64,000 bases of DNA from Argentina anserina. Taxonomy: Eukaryota; Streptophyta; Magnoliopsida; Rosales; Rosaceae. The DNA is taken from positions 23,932,001 through 23,996,000 of the forward strand of contig NC_065876.1 of assembly GCF_933775445.1 (NCBI RefSeq), given 5' to 3'. Below the pieces are notes generated by a model. That model was not told the origin of the DNA. It ran no database searches and worked only from the letters and a program-made list of their open reading frames with translations. Below, piece after piece: positions 48,573-62,700 of this stretch (its first letter is position 1; every line of letters begins with the position of its first letter). The translations under genes were made by a program, and so were the position numbers.

Positions 48573-49049
48573 TGTTTGTTCACCGTGGTTTGAAGTAGGG
48601 TAGACGTGTTTTATATGTGAGGGTGTAAAACGAACGAGTTGTAGGTTGTGTTTTTACAGAGACATGCATCAAAACCTCATTGAAGGAAGTAAAGAAAATA
48701 GTTGCAAAACCAAGTAGAAGAATTGGTCAGGTGGATAATATCTTGAACAAGTATGCAAATTCGTCAAGTGATTTGATTTTGACGATGACTTATTTGGATC
48801 AGGAGAACTGAAACTCCTCCCTCTTGTTGTCGATCGAGTCTCAAGCTTAATTAGTTTAACTACACGTTCAGCAAATTGGCTACTATAAAATAGTTAACAG
48901 AGCTGATGAGCTCATGAAACCAGTAAATTAGAGTTCTAAAGTTACCAGTGTGGAAAATCGGCTACCACTTAATATAGGACTACTGTTAATTTATTAGTTA
49001 CTGTGTAATAATGAAAAAACAGATTATATTTGTAGTTATATCCATTTTG
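48573..49049. other. MnmA upstream region
   Basis: Should hold the MnmA promoter, reading leftward. No coding pattern. Confidence 0.4.
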
Positions 49050-49270
49050 ATTTTTATAACACATAATCATTTTGTGTGTAATTGAATCTAATAAAAAGGA
49101 TATTATAGGTAAAACATATTTTGGTGATTTGGAGGATGCTGGCTTTATATAGTAGTATAGATTTTTATAACACATAATCCTTTTATGTAATTGAATCTAA
49201 TAAAAATGGTATTCTAGGCAAAACATATTTTAGTGATTTTAAAATGTGTTAGATATAGTAGTATAAATAG
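49050..49270. repeat. Tandem duplication, two units of about 111 bp
   Basis: Unit 1 (49050-49160) and unit 2 (49161-49270) share TTTTTATAACACATAATC, then TGTAATTGAATCTAATAAAA, GCAAAACATATTTT or its GTAAAACATATTTT variant, and TATAGTAGTATA. There are scattered substitutions and a few small indels. Confidence 0.85.
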
Positions 49271-49311
49271 ACGATGAATTGGTTGATATTGACAACATAC
49301 ATAATAAATTA

Positions 49312-49400
49312 GCTCAAGTGGTAGCAAGTTAGCCTCGCACACATTGTTTTCACATCTCATAGGTTAGACTTTGTGTTTCATCCAAGGACTAAAATTTCGA
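49312..49400 (+). mobile_element. Possible tRNA-derived SINE head
   Basis: TTAGCTCAAGTGGTAGCAAG resembles an RNA polymerase III A box (TRGCNNAGTGG). About 50 bases later GGTTAGACTTTG could be a worn B box. The 3' part runs into GGAAATTTCGAT repeats (49390-49470). No target duplication or poly(A) end was found, so this is tentative. Confidence 0.35.
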
Positions 49401-50485
49401 TGATTATGGAAATTTCGATCGTTCAAAAATGGAAATTTCGATGAAAATTTCGGAAAATATCAATATGAGTAAAATTATTGACAAAATTGATGGAAATTTG
49501 AATAAAAACATGGAAATTATATATGAAACTTTTAGAGATGATTATTTGACTAATTATCTATTATATTTCATATGGAAACCTTGTACAAACATTAGTCCAT
49601 AGTTGGTTATAGTAATATAAGGTGAAATAGTCGTTGAGAATTTTTAATTATAATTAATTGAAATTTATTATTTTAACTATAATAACCAAATTACTACTAG
49701 TATATTTATATAAGTGCATCACTAATCCACTACAATATGAGATAAGTGACGGTCGCTAGAGTCTATATAATGTGGAGAGATGGAGTGTTGTATAAATTTT
49801 TTCGTAGAAGAATGAACTAATAAAGAAAAAGGAAATGTATTCAAAATGGATGCTATTTTATTTTTGAAAATAGTTAAAAAATATTTTATAGTTGAATAAT
49901 TAGAGGTTGAAAAAAAATAAAGTAGAAAAGTAAATTAGAATTAAATATTTTATATTTTAAGTCCAGATTTGTTTTGAGTGGCTATATATTATAAAGATCC
50001 AACAAGTAAACAAAGTTGAGGTGGCACGGTTCAAATATTATAGCCTATATTAGATATATCCTCATATGAAAAAAAACGAAAATATTAGTTTCGACCTTGG
50101 TTTCATCAGCAGCTGCATATCATAGGACGCAATGACACTCATGATTCAAGAAAGTAATTTACCTTTCACAAAAATTCACTAAATATTACCTATGAGATGT
50201 AAATATATAATTACTCTAGACTTTAAATCATTTCAAGACAAAAGGTCAGAAAGTAACAAAGATGAAATTGCACATTTGCACAGTCCTCACAATCCGACAT
50301 TTTGCCCTTCGTCCAAAAAACAAATCCCACATTTTGCCCCATATCGGAAAGTTACCAAAATAACCTTTGTAGTGACTATACTCATAAGGTTATTTAGGTA
50401 ACTTACTTTACAAAAAGGAGAGTCATTTTGTGTTCATCAGTTTCACCATTCTCTTCTTCTCTGCTTCTTCAAAATCCAACTCTAA
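49400..50485. other. AT-rich spacer and NDUFAF5 upstream region
   Basis: Repeated GGAAATTTCGAT words near 49410-49460, otherwise AT-rich spacer. The pyrimidine-rich tract at 50440-50475 just before the ATG is probably the NDUFAF5 leader. Confidence 0.4.
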
Positions 50486-53400
50486 ATGAAACCCTGGCGT
50501 TCTCTCCACCGGAGAAGCTCCTTATGGCGACGGATCACAACCCTAGAACCCTCGCACTCTCTCTCCTCCTCCTCCGCCGCCGCCGCCGCCGCTTTCTGCA
50601 CCGACACCCACGCCGACGCAGCTCAAACCTCCCGCTTCAAGGTCTTCGATCGCGACTTCCGACGCAAACAGGTCCAATCTTCCTTCTTCTCCTTCCCAAT
50701 TTCCTACATTCTCTCCCAATTCGATAAATGGATTATGTTAAATTGATTTTGATCATTTGAATAATCTTGAGCAAATTTGATTTTGACTGCAGCTTGATCG
50801 AGCTTCGTGGCTGATGCGTTCCAAAGATTCGTTTGTTGATTCCGTCGCTGACAACTTGTTAGATCGATTGGAGGTACACATACACAGCTTAGTCGGTTTC
50901 ACTTGTTTATATAGAGCATTTCTTAGGCTTAGTGAGACTTGATTGCCTTAATGCGTAACCGGAAAGGTTTTGTAGCTGAAGAATCATTATTAACATGCTA
51001 AACATTCGTTATGTTGGTCGACATGGTTTGAAAACTTCTTAGATATGTTTTTTTCTTTTGCGTTTTTCATAATGCAGAAGCTCAATTCATAGTCTCCAAT
51101 CAGATATACTTGGAGAAATGATGCAACTGCATGTTCTCGTATTAGCAATACTCTTCCCGAGTTCTGCAATATTATACTCCGTCTTTACTTTTAATGACAG
51201 CATATCATGCGGACTCTCTTTCTTCCTAGAAGAGCTGCATCCCTAAAGAAGATATAATATCTCCCTGGAAAATTTCATCATCCCGCAACTATCACTGAAT
51301 ACTAGAATGTTGGATAACAGCTACATTTTTGATGCGGTGCATGTGCTCAGTATTCTGAATGAAAGTTCTCACTTAGGACTCACCATAGCATTGATATGGT
51401 TACTTGCCAAATTTGAAGTGCACTAAATTGATATATTATGCAAATTCTTAGGAATCTGTATGTCATGAATCACTTATTTTTATTTTGGTCCTATTATTTT
51501 TTTACTTTGTTTTTTTTTTAACTTGCTTTATGTGATGTTGCAGGATTGTAAGAAAACATTTCCAACTGCATTATGTTTAGGAGGTTCTTTGGAAGCCGTC
51601 AGGAGATTGCTCCATGGTCGAGGTATGAATTATTCTTTTTAACAGTACTCAATTAAAATAGTAGTTTCAGAGTGAAATATAACCAAGGAAAAGTTGAATA
51701 TACATTATAATTATTACATCATACGGTATATTAAGATTCCTCAGTTGGGAAAAATTATGAGCTTTTGTTTTTTCATTATTAGGTGCTATTGAAAAGCTCA
51801 TTATGATGTCTGCATCATATGACATGGTAAAACGATGTAGAAATGCTGAGGATGAGGTACATAATGAAAATATTGAAACATCCTTCATGGTTGGTGATGA
51901 AGAGTTTTTACCCATTAAAGAAAGGTATGTCCTTCTACCTTGTTCGTGAATCTTTGTTTATGTTGAATTTATCTTCTTGGAAATTATAAGTTTGATTAAT
52001 CTCCTCTTATTTTATGTGAAGTTCTCTAGATCTGGTAATAAGTTGTTTAGGCCTTCATTGGACAAATGATCTTCCAGGAGCCATGATACAGGTATTCGGA
52101 GTATTTTGTCATAATTTATAAGCTTTGAGAAGTAATATTGTATCCGCAGTAACTCTTGGGGATAAGGATAAACATTCATGAAAAATAATAGAGAAGAAAC
52201 ACTTTAATAAATCATCATTGTTTAAATATAGTAAGCTCTGAAATGCCTGTTTATGCTACTGCAGAGTCTGCAGTAGTGAAATATAATATTACACAAATTT
52301 GTACCGAAACTATCTTCATATCTTTTAATTTACAATATAATCTGACATCTTCCTCCTCTATTTCAGTGTTCATGCTTCATAGTAGAACATTATAGGCTTG
52401 CCGCCTGCAGTAGTTAAGATATACATATTTGCGTGGCACGTACTTGCTTACACTGATAGAGCTCGTGATTCAAGAGAGAATTATAAATAAAATTCATTTG
52501 AGTGAGAGTAATAGCACATGAGTTTGTTTCTAGATCCAATGCTTTCTATAGGATATCAAATATTTAGTGCTAAATATGTACCAAATAGTATTCAGACTTT
52601 TAGACTTATTGCAGTAGTTAAAGAAAATTCATTTGAGGAGCTATACTGCTTGTGGATTTCATTGGCTGATGCTTTAATTTCATTACTAATCCATTTTTGT
52701 TGTAGACTTGCTTTATATTAATCTTTGGATATTTTGTCTTGTTCTTCTATTTGTACCGGTATATGATCATGAGTGTCATTAGTTTCATCTTCATAGCATC
52801 AAATAACAATATATGGAAATATCTGAGATAAAAATTATGTCTGACAGTGCAGATTGGCATTAAAACCAGATGGCTTATTCTTAGCAGCAATTCTTGGCGG
52901 AGAAACCTTAAAGTTGTTATTCTTTGGTTTTCTATTACAGATATTGAAATATTTTATACTTAAATAATATACTTTTGATTACTTCTGCTTTACTGTTACT
53001 AGAGAGCTAAGAATTGCATGCACTGTGGCACAAATGGAGCGTGAAGGAGGCATCAGTCCAAGGATATCGCCTTTGGCACAAGTATGTAATCTATTGCATT
53101 GATTTTCTTTTGTCTGAGGAGTCCAAGCAACCGTTATTTTTTGGCTTATTTTATTTTCTGTGGGGAATCTGTTCTATTTGATATCTCTTGGCAGTTCCCA
53201 TGTTAATAGATGTGGATCTTTTTGGCATCTAATACGGTGGCAGAGTTTTAAAGTTCAGATGAAGCCTTTATCTTTACATCTCTGTAATTCTCTCATATTG
53301 GCAAATAGCTTCTTTACTAGATTAATATGAATGACATCCAATGTGGGATCTGGGGACAATGTTGCATAGTTAGTATGGGGACAATGTTGCATAATTTGTT

Positions 53401-55593
53401 CTTATATTACCTTTGCAATCGATATGTTTGATTAGTAATGGTCTGTTTGAACTTGATGTTTCCCTTCTCGAGACATTTCTTTATGTTCCTATAAACAAGT
53501 AAAGTTTGTTTGTTCATGCAATGTTGTCTTTTTTCCCTTTGGTCTTTCTTCTATAAACTTGCAATTCTACATGTGGTTATTGCCATTGGGTTTGATAAGC
53601 CCTTTTTTTCACCCTCTGGATTAGGTGCGGGATGCAGGAAATCTTTTGACCAGGGCAGGCTTTACCCTACCAGGTGTTGATGTTGATGAATATGTAGTGA
53701 GATATCCAAGTGGTGAGATTCCCGTATGGCCTTATCTATGTTACAGTTTGGCCTCTAATAGAAATTTTGATGCTTCTGAATTTGGTAGCCAAGGTTCCTT
53801 TGATGATCGATTCCCTTCTGAGTTCTGACAGTTCATATGTTGATTCTTATATATACATCTCTATAACTTTTTTGCATTCTGTCAAATGAATCAAACCAAA
53901 ATAGTAGCCTATCTTGGTTTTCATTTTCCTCTTCTTTCAAATAGGAGTTCAAGACCAGTTTAGTTTAATATGGTAACTTGATCTGTCTGATCACTTCATT
54001 TTCTGGAGTTGATTTTGGTTCCAGTTTCCACCAGTCTCACAGCCTTTTTCTTTCTTCCTCATAAAATGTTATGCAGGGTTCTCTAAATTTCATAAGTTAA
54101 ACCCTGCTAGTTTTTTATGAGTATGTTTAATAAGTCCAACTCTCCTGGTCTCTTTAAAACAATATGATCTGCCAGGTCATCTTCATATTAGATGATGCAA
54201 CCTTATCTTATATTTTTTTGCTGTTGTGACTTATCTGTGTGAAGACATGGATATAGGCTAGTTATTATAATGCGCATAATATAAGGACCAGCATTAGATT
54301 ACCTCTCTCATGACACCAGTCACACACTCTAGGGGCCAAATTATGTTTTGATGTAACCTTTCGATAGATCTTGATATGCTTGAAGTTCAGCTCATTTGAA
54401 TACACATTGATCTCATACTCAAACTTTTTAATTCTATTTAACATTTGTTTTTAATATTTGGTGCAGCTCTGGATCTCATAGAACATCTCCGTGCAATGGG
54501 TGAAACCAATGCCCTTCTACAAAGGAACCCTGTAAGTTTTTACTTTCATTTGAAAATTTTGATTTTCTTGCATTATCAAGTAATAAGAATTCTATTTATA
54601 TCAAATTTATATTGATCATGTGTTGTCCCCATTATTTAAAATCAGATGCTCAAAAGAGATACAGCCTTAGCCACTGCAGCAATTTATGATTCTATGTTCG
54701 CAGCAGAAGATGGCACCATCCCTGCAACCTTTCAGGTGAGCAAAATACAATGTAATAAGTTCCTATACAATTCATAGCTTGAAAATTAATAAAGTAGCAT
54801 CAGCCTGTGTTTTCATATAAGGCAAAAGCATTGTATTGGGATGGTTATATATGTGAGTCATTGGATTTGGGAAGAGATGAGTACCCTATTGTTGGGGTCT
54901 CTAGACCCATCCAGTTCAGTTATTCAAACTTTATCCACTTTTGTAGTTCATCATTTCACATTTTTTAAGGACCTAAATAGGAAACCATTAAACCATTTAC
55001 TTGTGATCAACCTTGGCTTGATCCTTCAAGAGGGGCTTGTAGGATTAATTGCTCAACTCTTCTAGAGTAGTGGGCAGCCCGTTCAAAGTTGTGAACTGTC
55101 GTTATGTGCACACTAGTTTGTCTTAGTTGTTGTGATTCTGTCTTTAGTTTAAGTCCTGTTCATGGAGAATCTTCAAGTTCTCATGTCTTGTTTACCTTTC
55201 ACATCATGAAGTCTCCGACATCCTGACTGAAATCCTGTAGTTGGCATTGTTTAGAGATCATCTCATCTCTTGTGTTCTCTGTGCCATCATCTTGTTTTTA
55301 AGCTTTTTATCGAAGATGCAATGGTGTTAACCTCTTGTTGTATTTGTTAACCACTTGAAAAATCACCTGCATCAATAATTTTGTATGTGAAAGACTAGGA
55401 AAATATTTATCTTGTGATTGCTATATCATTGCAGAAAAGTTAGATACTTGCATGACAATGTTCTTGGGCTTTGTAGGTTATTTATATGACTGGTTGGAGA
55501 GAGCACTCATCTCAGCCGAGGGCCAAAAGGAGAGGATCGGCCACCGTATCTTTTCAGGATATCCAGAAACAGTTTGGAAGTGAGACTAGTTGA
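50486..55593 (+). CDS. NDUFAF5-like mitochondrial methyltransferase-fold protein, complete, 11 exons
   Basis: NDUFAF5 is a mitochondrial matrix protein with a SAM-dependent methyltransferase fold. In animals it hydroxylates an arginine of NDUFS7 during early complex I assembly; the plant orthologue (At1g22800 type, from memory) is presumed similar. Exons: 50486-50671, 50793-50873, 51544-51622, 51783-51924, 52022-52091, 52849-52913, 53003-53081, 53625-53712, 54467-54531, 54646-54735, 55477-55593. Phases close to 353 residues. Residues 1 to about 50 are a basic/serine/alanine-rich transit peptide with an eight-alanine run from a GCC repeat. Then [17 protein letters not shown], the hallmark NDUFAF5/BioC-like start. 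The SAM motif I region is weak ([15 protein letters not shown]), as in the family. Then [35 protein letters not shown], and [20 protein letters not shown] near the end. Intact. Confidence 0.93.
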
Positions 55594-56204
55594 TCTCTAT
55601 ATCCTTGAGTTATGGGCGTTTAGCCGTTAAGAATGGAACTGAATGTGACCTTACATGGCGTGTCAAGGTTTAGGTCTATTAAAGTTTTAGACAGTGTAGA
55701 GATTTTCATTCCTTGTAGCCAGTGGTCAGATGTATTGCATCTTCTGAGACCTAAAGCTCAGATGTTTCTTTGGTTTTTCTTCTCGTGTTGCATATTCTTG
55801 AACATGGCATGCATGAATGATCTAGTTCATGCTACGATTAATCAAAAGTTGCGGGCTTTCGGCCAAATGCAACTGATGAAGATCAGAAGTTGGAATGCAA
55901 ACTAGTTCATGCTACTCTTATTGACGCTTCTATGAGTTCTATCTATGCAATACTCATGCCTTATTGGCGCCTGTTACTAATCGGCTGTTCGTTCTTACTG
56001 GTCCTTTCTTTGATTGTTACCACATTCATACTAAAAAGAAAAGAGTTGCAAATACCCATAATGACTAGCAGAGTTCAATTATAACTAATCACTGTTCATG
56101 AGCAAAGAGTTCAAAACCCAAAACAAGAAATAACAGTATGTCCTCCAAAGGGAAATAGTACAAGAAATAACAGTATGCCTCCTCCAAAAGGAAATTTGAG
56201 TGTC
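55594..56204. other. Convergent 3' region of NDUFAF5 and the LHT gene
   Basis: The two genes run towards each other. Short open frames here lack codon-level signs of a gene and are most likely 3' untranslated sequence. A short direct repeat (AAGAAATAACAGTATG with a CCTCC-AAA-GGAAAT context) occurs at 56127-56190. Confidence 0.5.
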
Positions 56205-58636
56205 CTAAGAAAAGAACTTGTATCCTCTTGCTGCCACAATAATCGTTCGTGCCCCTCCGATTGGTGACAGAACTGCCAACAGAACTCCAAGAACAATGCT
56301 TATCTGCAAACAAATAGGCAGAATAAGGTAAAATTTTAAGTCTGAGAACTTGTGGACAAAGACACACGGAGAAAACATATGAGAATAGTTGAAAGCCTGA
56401 TAAGAATAGATTGTTCTACATACCCATGAACAAATCCAGTGTAAGCTCATTACTTTTGGTTTTTGGGTGACAAGCCACATGATACAAGGCATCTGCATCA
56501 ATCAAGTTCATTAGTTTAAGCACTAACCAAGAATTGTTTGTGGGATTTGGTGGACTGCAGTTTATGTATAGGTCTGAAAAAGTTTATTTATCATCAGTGA
56601 CTTACAAAATATGATGTGGAAGCGAATACCAATCCTCCAAATAATCCTAACAAGCCTCCGAAAAATGGAACGCACATCGAAATAAACCCTATTGTGGCTG
56701 GAAATATGAAGAGTATCAAATATTAGTACAGAGAAACTAAACGCGAGCTCGATGGTTCTACAATTAAGTTGCATAATTAAGTTTACAGATGATAACATTC
56801 AAGAAACTTATGCATATACGCAAAGGAAAATAAAGCAAATTGAGAAGTGAACCTATATATGCAAATCATTCTCAGCCTTCCTGGATTGCCAATAAACATA
56901 TATATATGAGTAGTTTTATTTGAACGAAAATTTATACATACCGACATATATACTACGACAAATGATACGCAAAGGTCGTCCAGCGGGGAGACCTCGTTCT
57001 TCTACCAGATATTGCTCAATCTGGTCAAATACAGGCATAGCAAAGACCTACAATGAGAGCGATATACTATTAGCAATTACTCAGTCTAGAGTTAGGGTTT
57101 ACTTGTACACTATTATTAACCGAACAGACTTGTGTTATCACCTGATAACTTCCAATAACATGAAGAAACACCATGAAGTTAGCCAATGAAATTAGCCATG
57201 CAGGTCTCATAAGTGAGATGAGAATATCATCTTCTACATGATTGCCATAAGCCCAGTACCCGGAAATTGCAACTGAGCCATAGCAAAGCGCTACAACGAT
57301 GTAAGCTACAACAACACCTTTCCACATAGCATGTTTTGATGGTTTCTCTGGGGTTGAAGGAATCGTAGCTTGAATTTCTAAAGATACACTATGTCCTGCA
57401 AAAGCAAATGCTATTGTTCCACAACCATTCAAGAAATCGTAGATTTGGCCAGAAACAGTCGGAGACCGAACGCCGTAGCTCACATCCTCACGATAATTCA
57501 CACCCTGTATTGTTGATGCAATAAATGCTATTGCTGCATAACTGCAATGATAAAAATGCATTAACTTATGTAACAAGTAATCATCTCTATTACCCAGAAG
57601 ACTGAATATATGAATGTTTTTGTGTATATTTACGTACCCAATGGACATAATTGCAGCCAGGAGAGAAACTCCTTTCAAAGAATTGAAATTTGGAGCTTGG
57701 GAGATGACAAATTGCAAGCAAACGAAAAAGAGGATGTAGTATGTTGTTCTGTAATCACCACAGGCCGGCCAAAGAAGTTCAAAGCATTTCTTGAGTGATT
57801 TGCCACCAGTGACGCCATACACGATGCCTGTAGCTACTTGCACTGTCAACTGTTGTGGCATAACTACCCAATACCCTAACTTGGGTCCAAAACAGTGCTG
57901 CCCTAGTTCTGGGTAACGATCAAATCGCTTTCCTGGCACTATTTCATGCAATTCTACAAGTTGCCAAAACGAGTAGAATGTGATGATCCACGAAAGAATA
58001 AGGACTACCGATCCCGACCACCTGACAATGTGCAAATTAGCATGACATAATTTGCAACTGATATCGGATTACAAGTATACATGCAGACATGTCACATTTG
58101 AAGTTCTTATATATTTGAACAATTGAAATTGATTTGACATTTTCGAAGTAATAATATACACCCACGTACAGAACCTAATGACTCGGAACAATACTTGAAT
58201 CTATAGATAACGCCAGTACTGTCAGTACGTGTTGTATAAAGTATTTATGCAGATTCGCTGACCAAAACTCTAGATCGATCTACTAATAACAATATTCATG
58301 CTATCCAGATATGATGTATAAGCAAAGGACTGAATATTACCAGCCAATTTGTGACATTGCATACGGTAACCCTAGAATTCCTGCACCAACCACAGCCGTA
58401 ACGTTGTGAAAAGCCGAGTAATACCATTTTGCATTCCTACTAGCAGTTATGGGAAGCCAGTTAGATGCATCAATTCTTCTGCCACCCCCATGTTCATTTC
58501 CCTACACAATATATTCAATTCCATAGCAGCAATAATGTTAACTCACTCTTGTCAAAAGAACAATGTTCGATCTTAAACATATATTTTTATCATATCATAG
58601 AGGTAATGATACCCTGTAATCTTGCTGATGGCTCAT
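56205..58636 (-). CDS. LHT-type amino-acid permease, complete, 8 exons
   Basis: Proton-coupled amino-acid importer of the AAAP family, lysine-histidine-transporter (LHT) branch, at the plasma membrane. Minus-strand exons: 58636-58613, 58501-58341, 58021-57638, 57541-57142, 57047-56942, 56697-56606, 56492-56424 and 56303-56205. Phases close to 444 residues, normal for LHTs. Key sequence: [20 protein letters not shown] and [12 protein letters not shown] (first membrane helix), [17 protein letters not shown], the [12 protein letters not shown] loop, [16 protein letters not shown], and [23 protein letters not shown], which is a strong LHT signature. Then [18 protein letters not shown] and the C-terminal [19 protein letters not shown]. 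About ten hydrophobic segments can be seen. The first exon encodes only MSHQQDYR. The substrate cannot be told from sequence. Confidence 0.92.
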
Positions 58637-59224
58637 ATTGTCAATTGATTGATGAACTGAGAGAGTGAGAGGTACAAACTACCGAGTGTGTTCTTCTCGA
58701 GCGAGATGCAACCAACAGAACAGTAAGTTTATATAGAAGAAGGAAAAAAGGGCAAAGAATATGGATATGACTGAGTATCTATCCACAATTGGTGGATATT
58801 TGAATGAATTAGTCGTGGAAGATATATACCAAAACTTGAGTGAGATAATAAGGGGAAAAACCAGATAAGCCTTATCAGTAATTAAAAGTCCAATTTTTTT
58901 AATCAAAGTTTATAACAACTCACGCTCCATGAATTAACACTTTTCTAGCCACGCACTTAGCGCTAGTTAGTCAGCTGATCATCAACTTTCAACCTTTCAA
59001 CTAAATTTTTACCAGAGACCTAGCTAGAGTTACTATCAATGACCTTAATAAGGAATTTTGCAAATTGTATAATGATTAAACACCTACATGAGAATCCTCC
59101 CGGAATTTTTTAGAATAATCATTTTAGCATTAGTTGAGGTGGAGAAGAAATTCCAATACAAAAGCTACTGAGGTTATCAGCTATTGATTAATTATCAGAT
59201 CACTGTAAAAGTAGGAAAATGTAA
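58637..59224. other. LHT upstream region
   Basis: The promoter of the minus-strand LHT gene should lie here. No coding pattern. Confidence 0.4.
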
Positions 59225-59232
59225 TCGATCAG

Positions 59233-59709
59233 CAGGGTCGGTTTTGAAGGATTCAATGCCCGGTGCGAAGAAAATTTTTTTGCCCCATATATTAAAAAAT
59301 TATTTAAATTTTACATTTTTTCTATGCATATATGTTCTATTTTTCTTCTCAAAATGATGAAATTATATGGTTTATTATAAAGATAAATAAGAAATTTAGT
59401 CATTTTTAGGGTTTAGTGATGCAAACTTGCAAGAAAAAAATAGGACAACTGGCACATATATTTGGGAAATTGAGGATTTTTTATTTTAGAAATAGATAAA
59501 TTGAGGAAATTAAGGGGAGATTAAGGGAATTAGCAAGGGCCAAAAGAGAAAAATAACTAGCTATAATATATTTATTTATATATTTGATATGAAGATATAT
59601 GTATAATTAATATATTCTCCAAATATCTAATTAAAACCCAATTTTATGTCTCTTTCAAACTTGTGCCTTGTGCTTGGGCACTGTTGGCACTGGGTCAGGG
59701 CCGGGCCTG
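59233..59709. mobile_element. hAT-type MITE (477 bp) with 8-bp target duplication
   Basis: Left end CAGGGTCGGTTTTGAAGG; right end, read inward, CAGGCCCGGCCCTGACCC. These fit the CAGGG(C)CGG(C)CCTGA ends of a widespread plant hAT MITE group, whose interior also carries GCCCGGTGCGAAG-like and CTTGTGCCTTGTG words as here. The flanks TCGATCAG (59225-59232) and TCAATCAG (59710-59717) match at seven of eight bases. No coding capacity. Confidence 0.75.
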
Positions 59710-59717
59710 TCAATCAG

Positions 59718-62700
59718 GTGATTTAGTTGTCATAATTAGGAGGGACCGGGGGAAAACGCGTAACCAAGTTAGTTAAAAACTGAGAAATTAAACTCACTCA
59801 AAAAGTCCTTAGTTATAGATATGTTGACCAAAACCTTTTTTCAACGTCACATTAATTCTTCTATCATCAAAAAAATAGGGTTAGATTATGCTAATGTACC
59901 TATCAGTTATACTCTTGAGGTTATTAGGTCTTTGAAAGAATTTTTTTTCTTTTTTAAGGGAAATGGAACTAATTCATTGACCAAAGATCGTTAATTACAC
60001 TTAGATGTACGTGATAATCTCTTCCACAGTTTTCCGTCGGGGAAAACTCATAAAGTATCAGAATTATGAGTGACGTTATTAGCAGTACGCCTTACAAAGA
60101 CCACCCTAGGTGAAGGCATTATATGCAAATTTCAGCGGAAATCAAATTAAGAGAAGAAAGCCTATATCTACTCCAAATTAATGATCAAGAGCGCTAGTGC
60201 TAATCGAGACATATTAAGCGTGAGTGAAGCGAATACCTCTCAAGAAGCTGCAGCCATGAACTTGTAGACACCCAAACTGTGACCCTCATGGTCTCGAAAT
60301 ATATATACACCAATTCCACACACCCTAGTACGTGGCTAAGTTATAGGCCGCATTGATATGCTGTGTTAAGTTTCACTGCAATAAGCCGAACGCAAGCTTC
60401 TATCCCTTACGCCGAGGGGCAGATTGACTGGGAATGGTAGAGCTGTCAGCTATACATAGAATTTTTATAACTTTCTCTACAATCTTTGAGTTTTTGTTCT
60501 AGTCTTTCTTAGCTTTCTTTTAGTCTATTTAGTTTTTTTTTCTCGGAATTAGATTCGTAGTCTTTATTTTCCGCACTTTATTATTTGTGCAACATTTTTG
60601 AAAACGTTGAAAGTCCTTACAACAAAGGCACTAGAATCTATCGGCTGAGACGATTCATTCTTTGGCTCACAATCACTTAAAGAAGTCAGAGTCATCACAA
60701 ACTCACATTTAAACCTCGTTTGGTCATTTGGCCATGAGTTGGCACGCTCAAAATATAGAATGACGATTGTTTTTAGGCCCTCATTTAGGTCGAGACGATC
60801 TTTTATCAAACATCTTTGACGATTTATTGGCAAACCTTCAAGTTGATCAAGAACTAATGATTGATGGACATTGTCACATTCAATGATAAATTTCTCACCA
60901 ACCTCAATCTCTCGGTGAGCTTAATTCAGGGCAAGGAGGAAGACTCAAATTCATGACAGCTAGGTGATTTTTGATCTCATAAGCATCTACTTCAAATAAA
61001 TGATTGGCTGAAATATGTAGCTCAACCGCGTCCTTAAAGCGAAGAAAGTTGTTTGTGGTTAGTACTTCTGGATCACAACCTAGCGAATAGTGTAATGGGG
61101 TAAAACATAAAAATAAATCAGCTAGGTTCAAAATATATTGGCATAAAGATTATATATATATATATATATGAAAAATACATTTATATGTGTTATTCTAAAA
61201 AATAAAGGAATTTAGTATATTTATTTTATAAGGTTTTAAATATATTTGCACTATCTAACACTAATATAATGCATAAATGATAATGCTATTAGTATTAGTC
61301 TTAAACTCGATTACAAAGTATTGAGTATACGCAAGAATATGAGCTAACATATTTAAATCGTGGTCTAATACTTATAAAAAGAAATTGTCTATCTTTGAAA
61401 GTATGAACCTTAGCATCATTGGTTTCTAAAGAGAAATATTAGAAGAAAAATTAAATTAATTCTAAGTTAATATAACCTTAGAGTACTAAATAGTAAATAC
61501 TAAATTTCGGGGTATTACATCTACTGTCTAATAGTTGGAATATATCCAGTCCATTCTCGTTCGTCATACATTCCTGATATGAAAAGATTGTGACAATGTT
61601 ATTTTGGATACAACGAGACATGACATGTACCATCAGAAAATATATGAGAGGCAATGTGGAGAGAGTACATAAAAAAATCATCACTCTCATTAACTTCATA
61701 AAAAAATATTATCCATATTTAGAGTATTGGATTGGTTCGCAACCGCATCATTTACTTCCTTCAGTTTTATCTTTGGCTTTTTAGTATTTTGAACTCGCTT
61801 CGTTATTGGTTTACACTTCTTGGTGATCGTCTCTAAACATTTAAACTATAATAGACTTGAGCATATGATTGAAGTATAAGGAGTGGAGTTTTGAAATACC
61901 TTGATTTGGGAGTTCTTTGTTGGCTTGGTTTTTGATGTCCTTATAATTCATCTTTCCTTTGCCTATTGGGGAAGAAAAGTACGGTGTCAACAGTTGACAG
62001 AGTTTGTAACAAGAAATTTCGTTCCTTTGCCTATTCCGGACTAAGCAAGTCTTTCTTAAGAAGTAAATTAATGAACGAACTAAAACTATCCAATATGAAT
62101 TGTTCGTGTAAATCAAGATTTGGAAATCTCAAACAATTGTTAAATTGTATGAAATTTATAGAGTATCATGTTCTAAACCTAACATTGAATGACTTATGAT
62201 GAAAAAAGTTTACCAAAAAGTAAGCCATATAAAGGGAAAAGAAATAATAAGGAGGAGATTGAGTTGATCTATGATTCTCTCTAACAAGAAGAGAATGGAC
62301 ACAAAGAAAAGTAGATAAATACTCACTCGATCTCTTTTCTTCCCTAATATAGATTAGTAGCACAAGAAAATAGAGATCGTCGTTAATTGTAGAGGAAATA
62401 TACATGACAGATTTTTCAATTGGGGTTACGAGAGGTAGATAGATGATGGTTACATCTTTTCATGACACCTTTTCGGATAAATATGAATTAATCAGGGTTA
62501 GGGTGTTACAACTCTTAACACGGTTAGAGCGTCAAATCTTTTTTCTGGCCGCTCAACAACCTAGCTTCGTCTATGCAGTATTCAGGCTTTTTGTCCTTGA
62601 TTCCTCCCTTCTTCCCACTCATAGCTTTGCCCATTCTCTTGACATCGCAAGTCAGGATGTCTTTGACATCTCACACATCAATGGCAACGAAAATGATCCT

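Noticed and set aside
48222..48603. Plus-strand open frames opposite MnmA exon 1
   Set aside because: Shadows of the coding strand; glycine/glutamate-rich with no motif.
49316..49350. Functional tRNA gene
   Set aside because: Only an A-box-like stretch is present; no acceptor stem or cloverleaf can be formed, so at most a SINE head.
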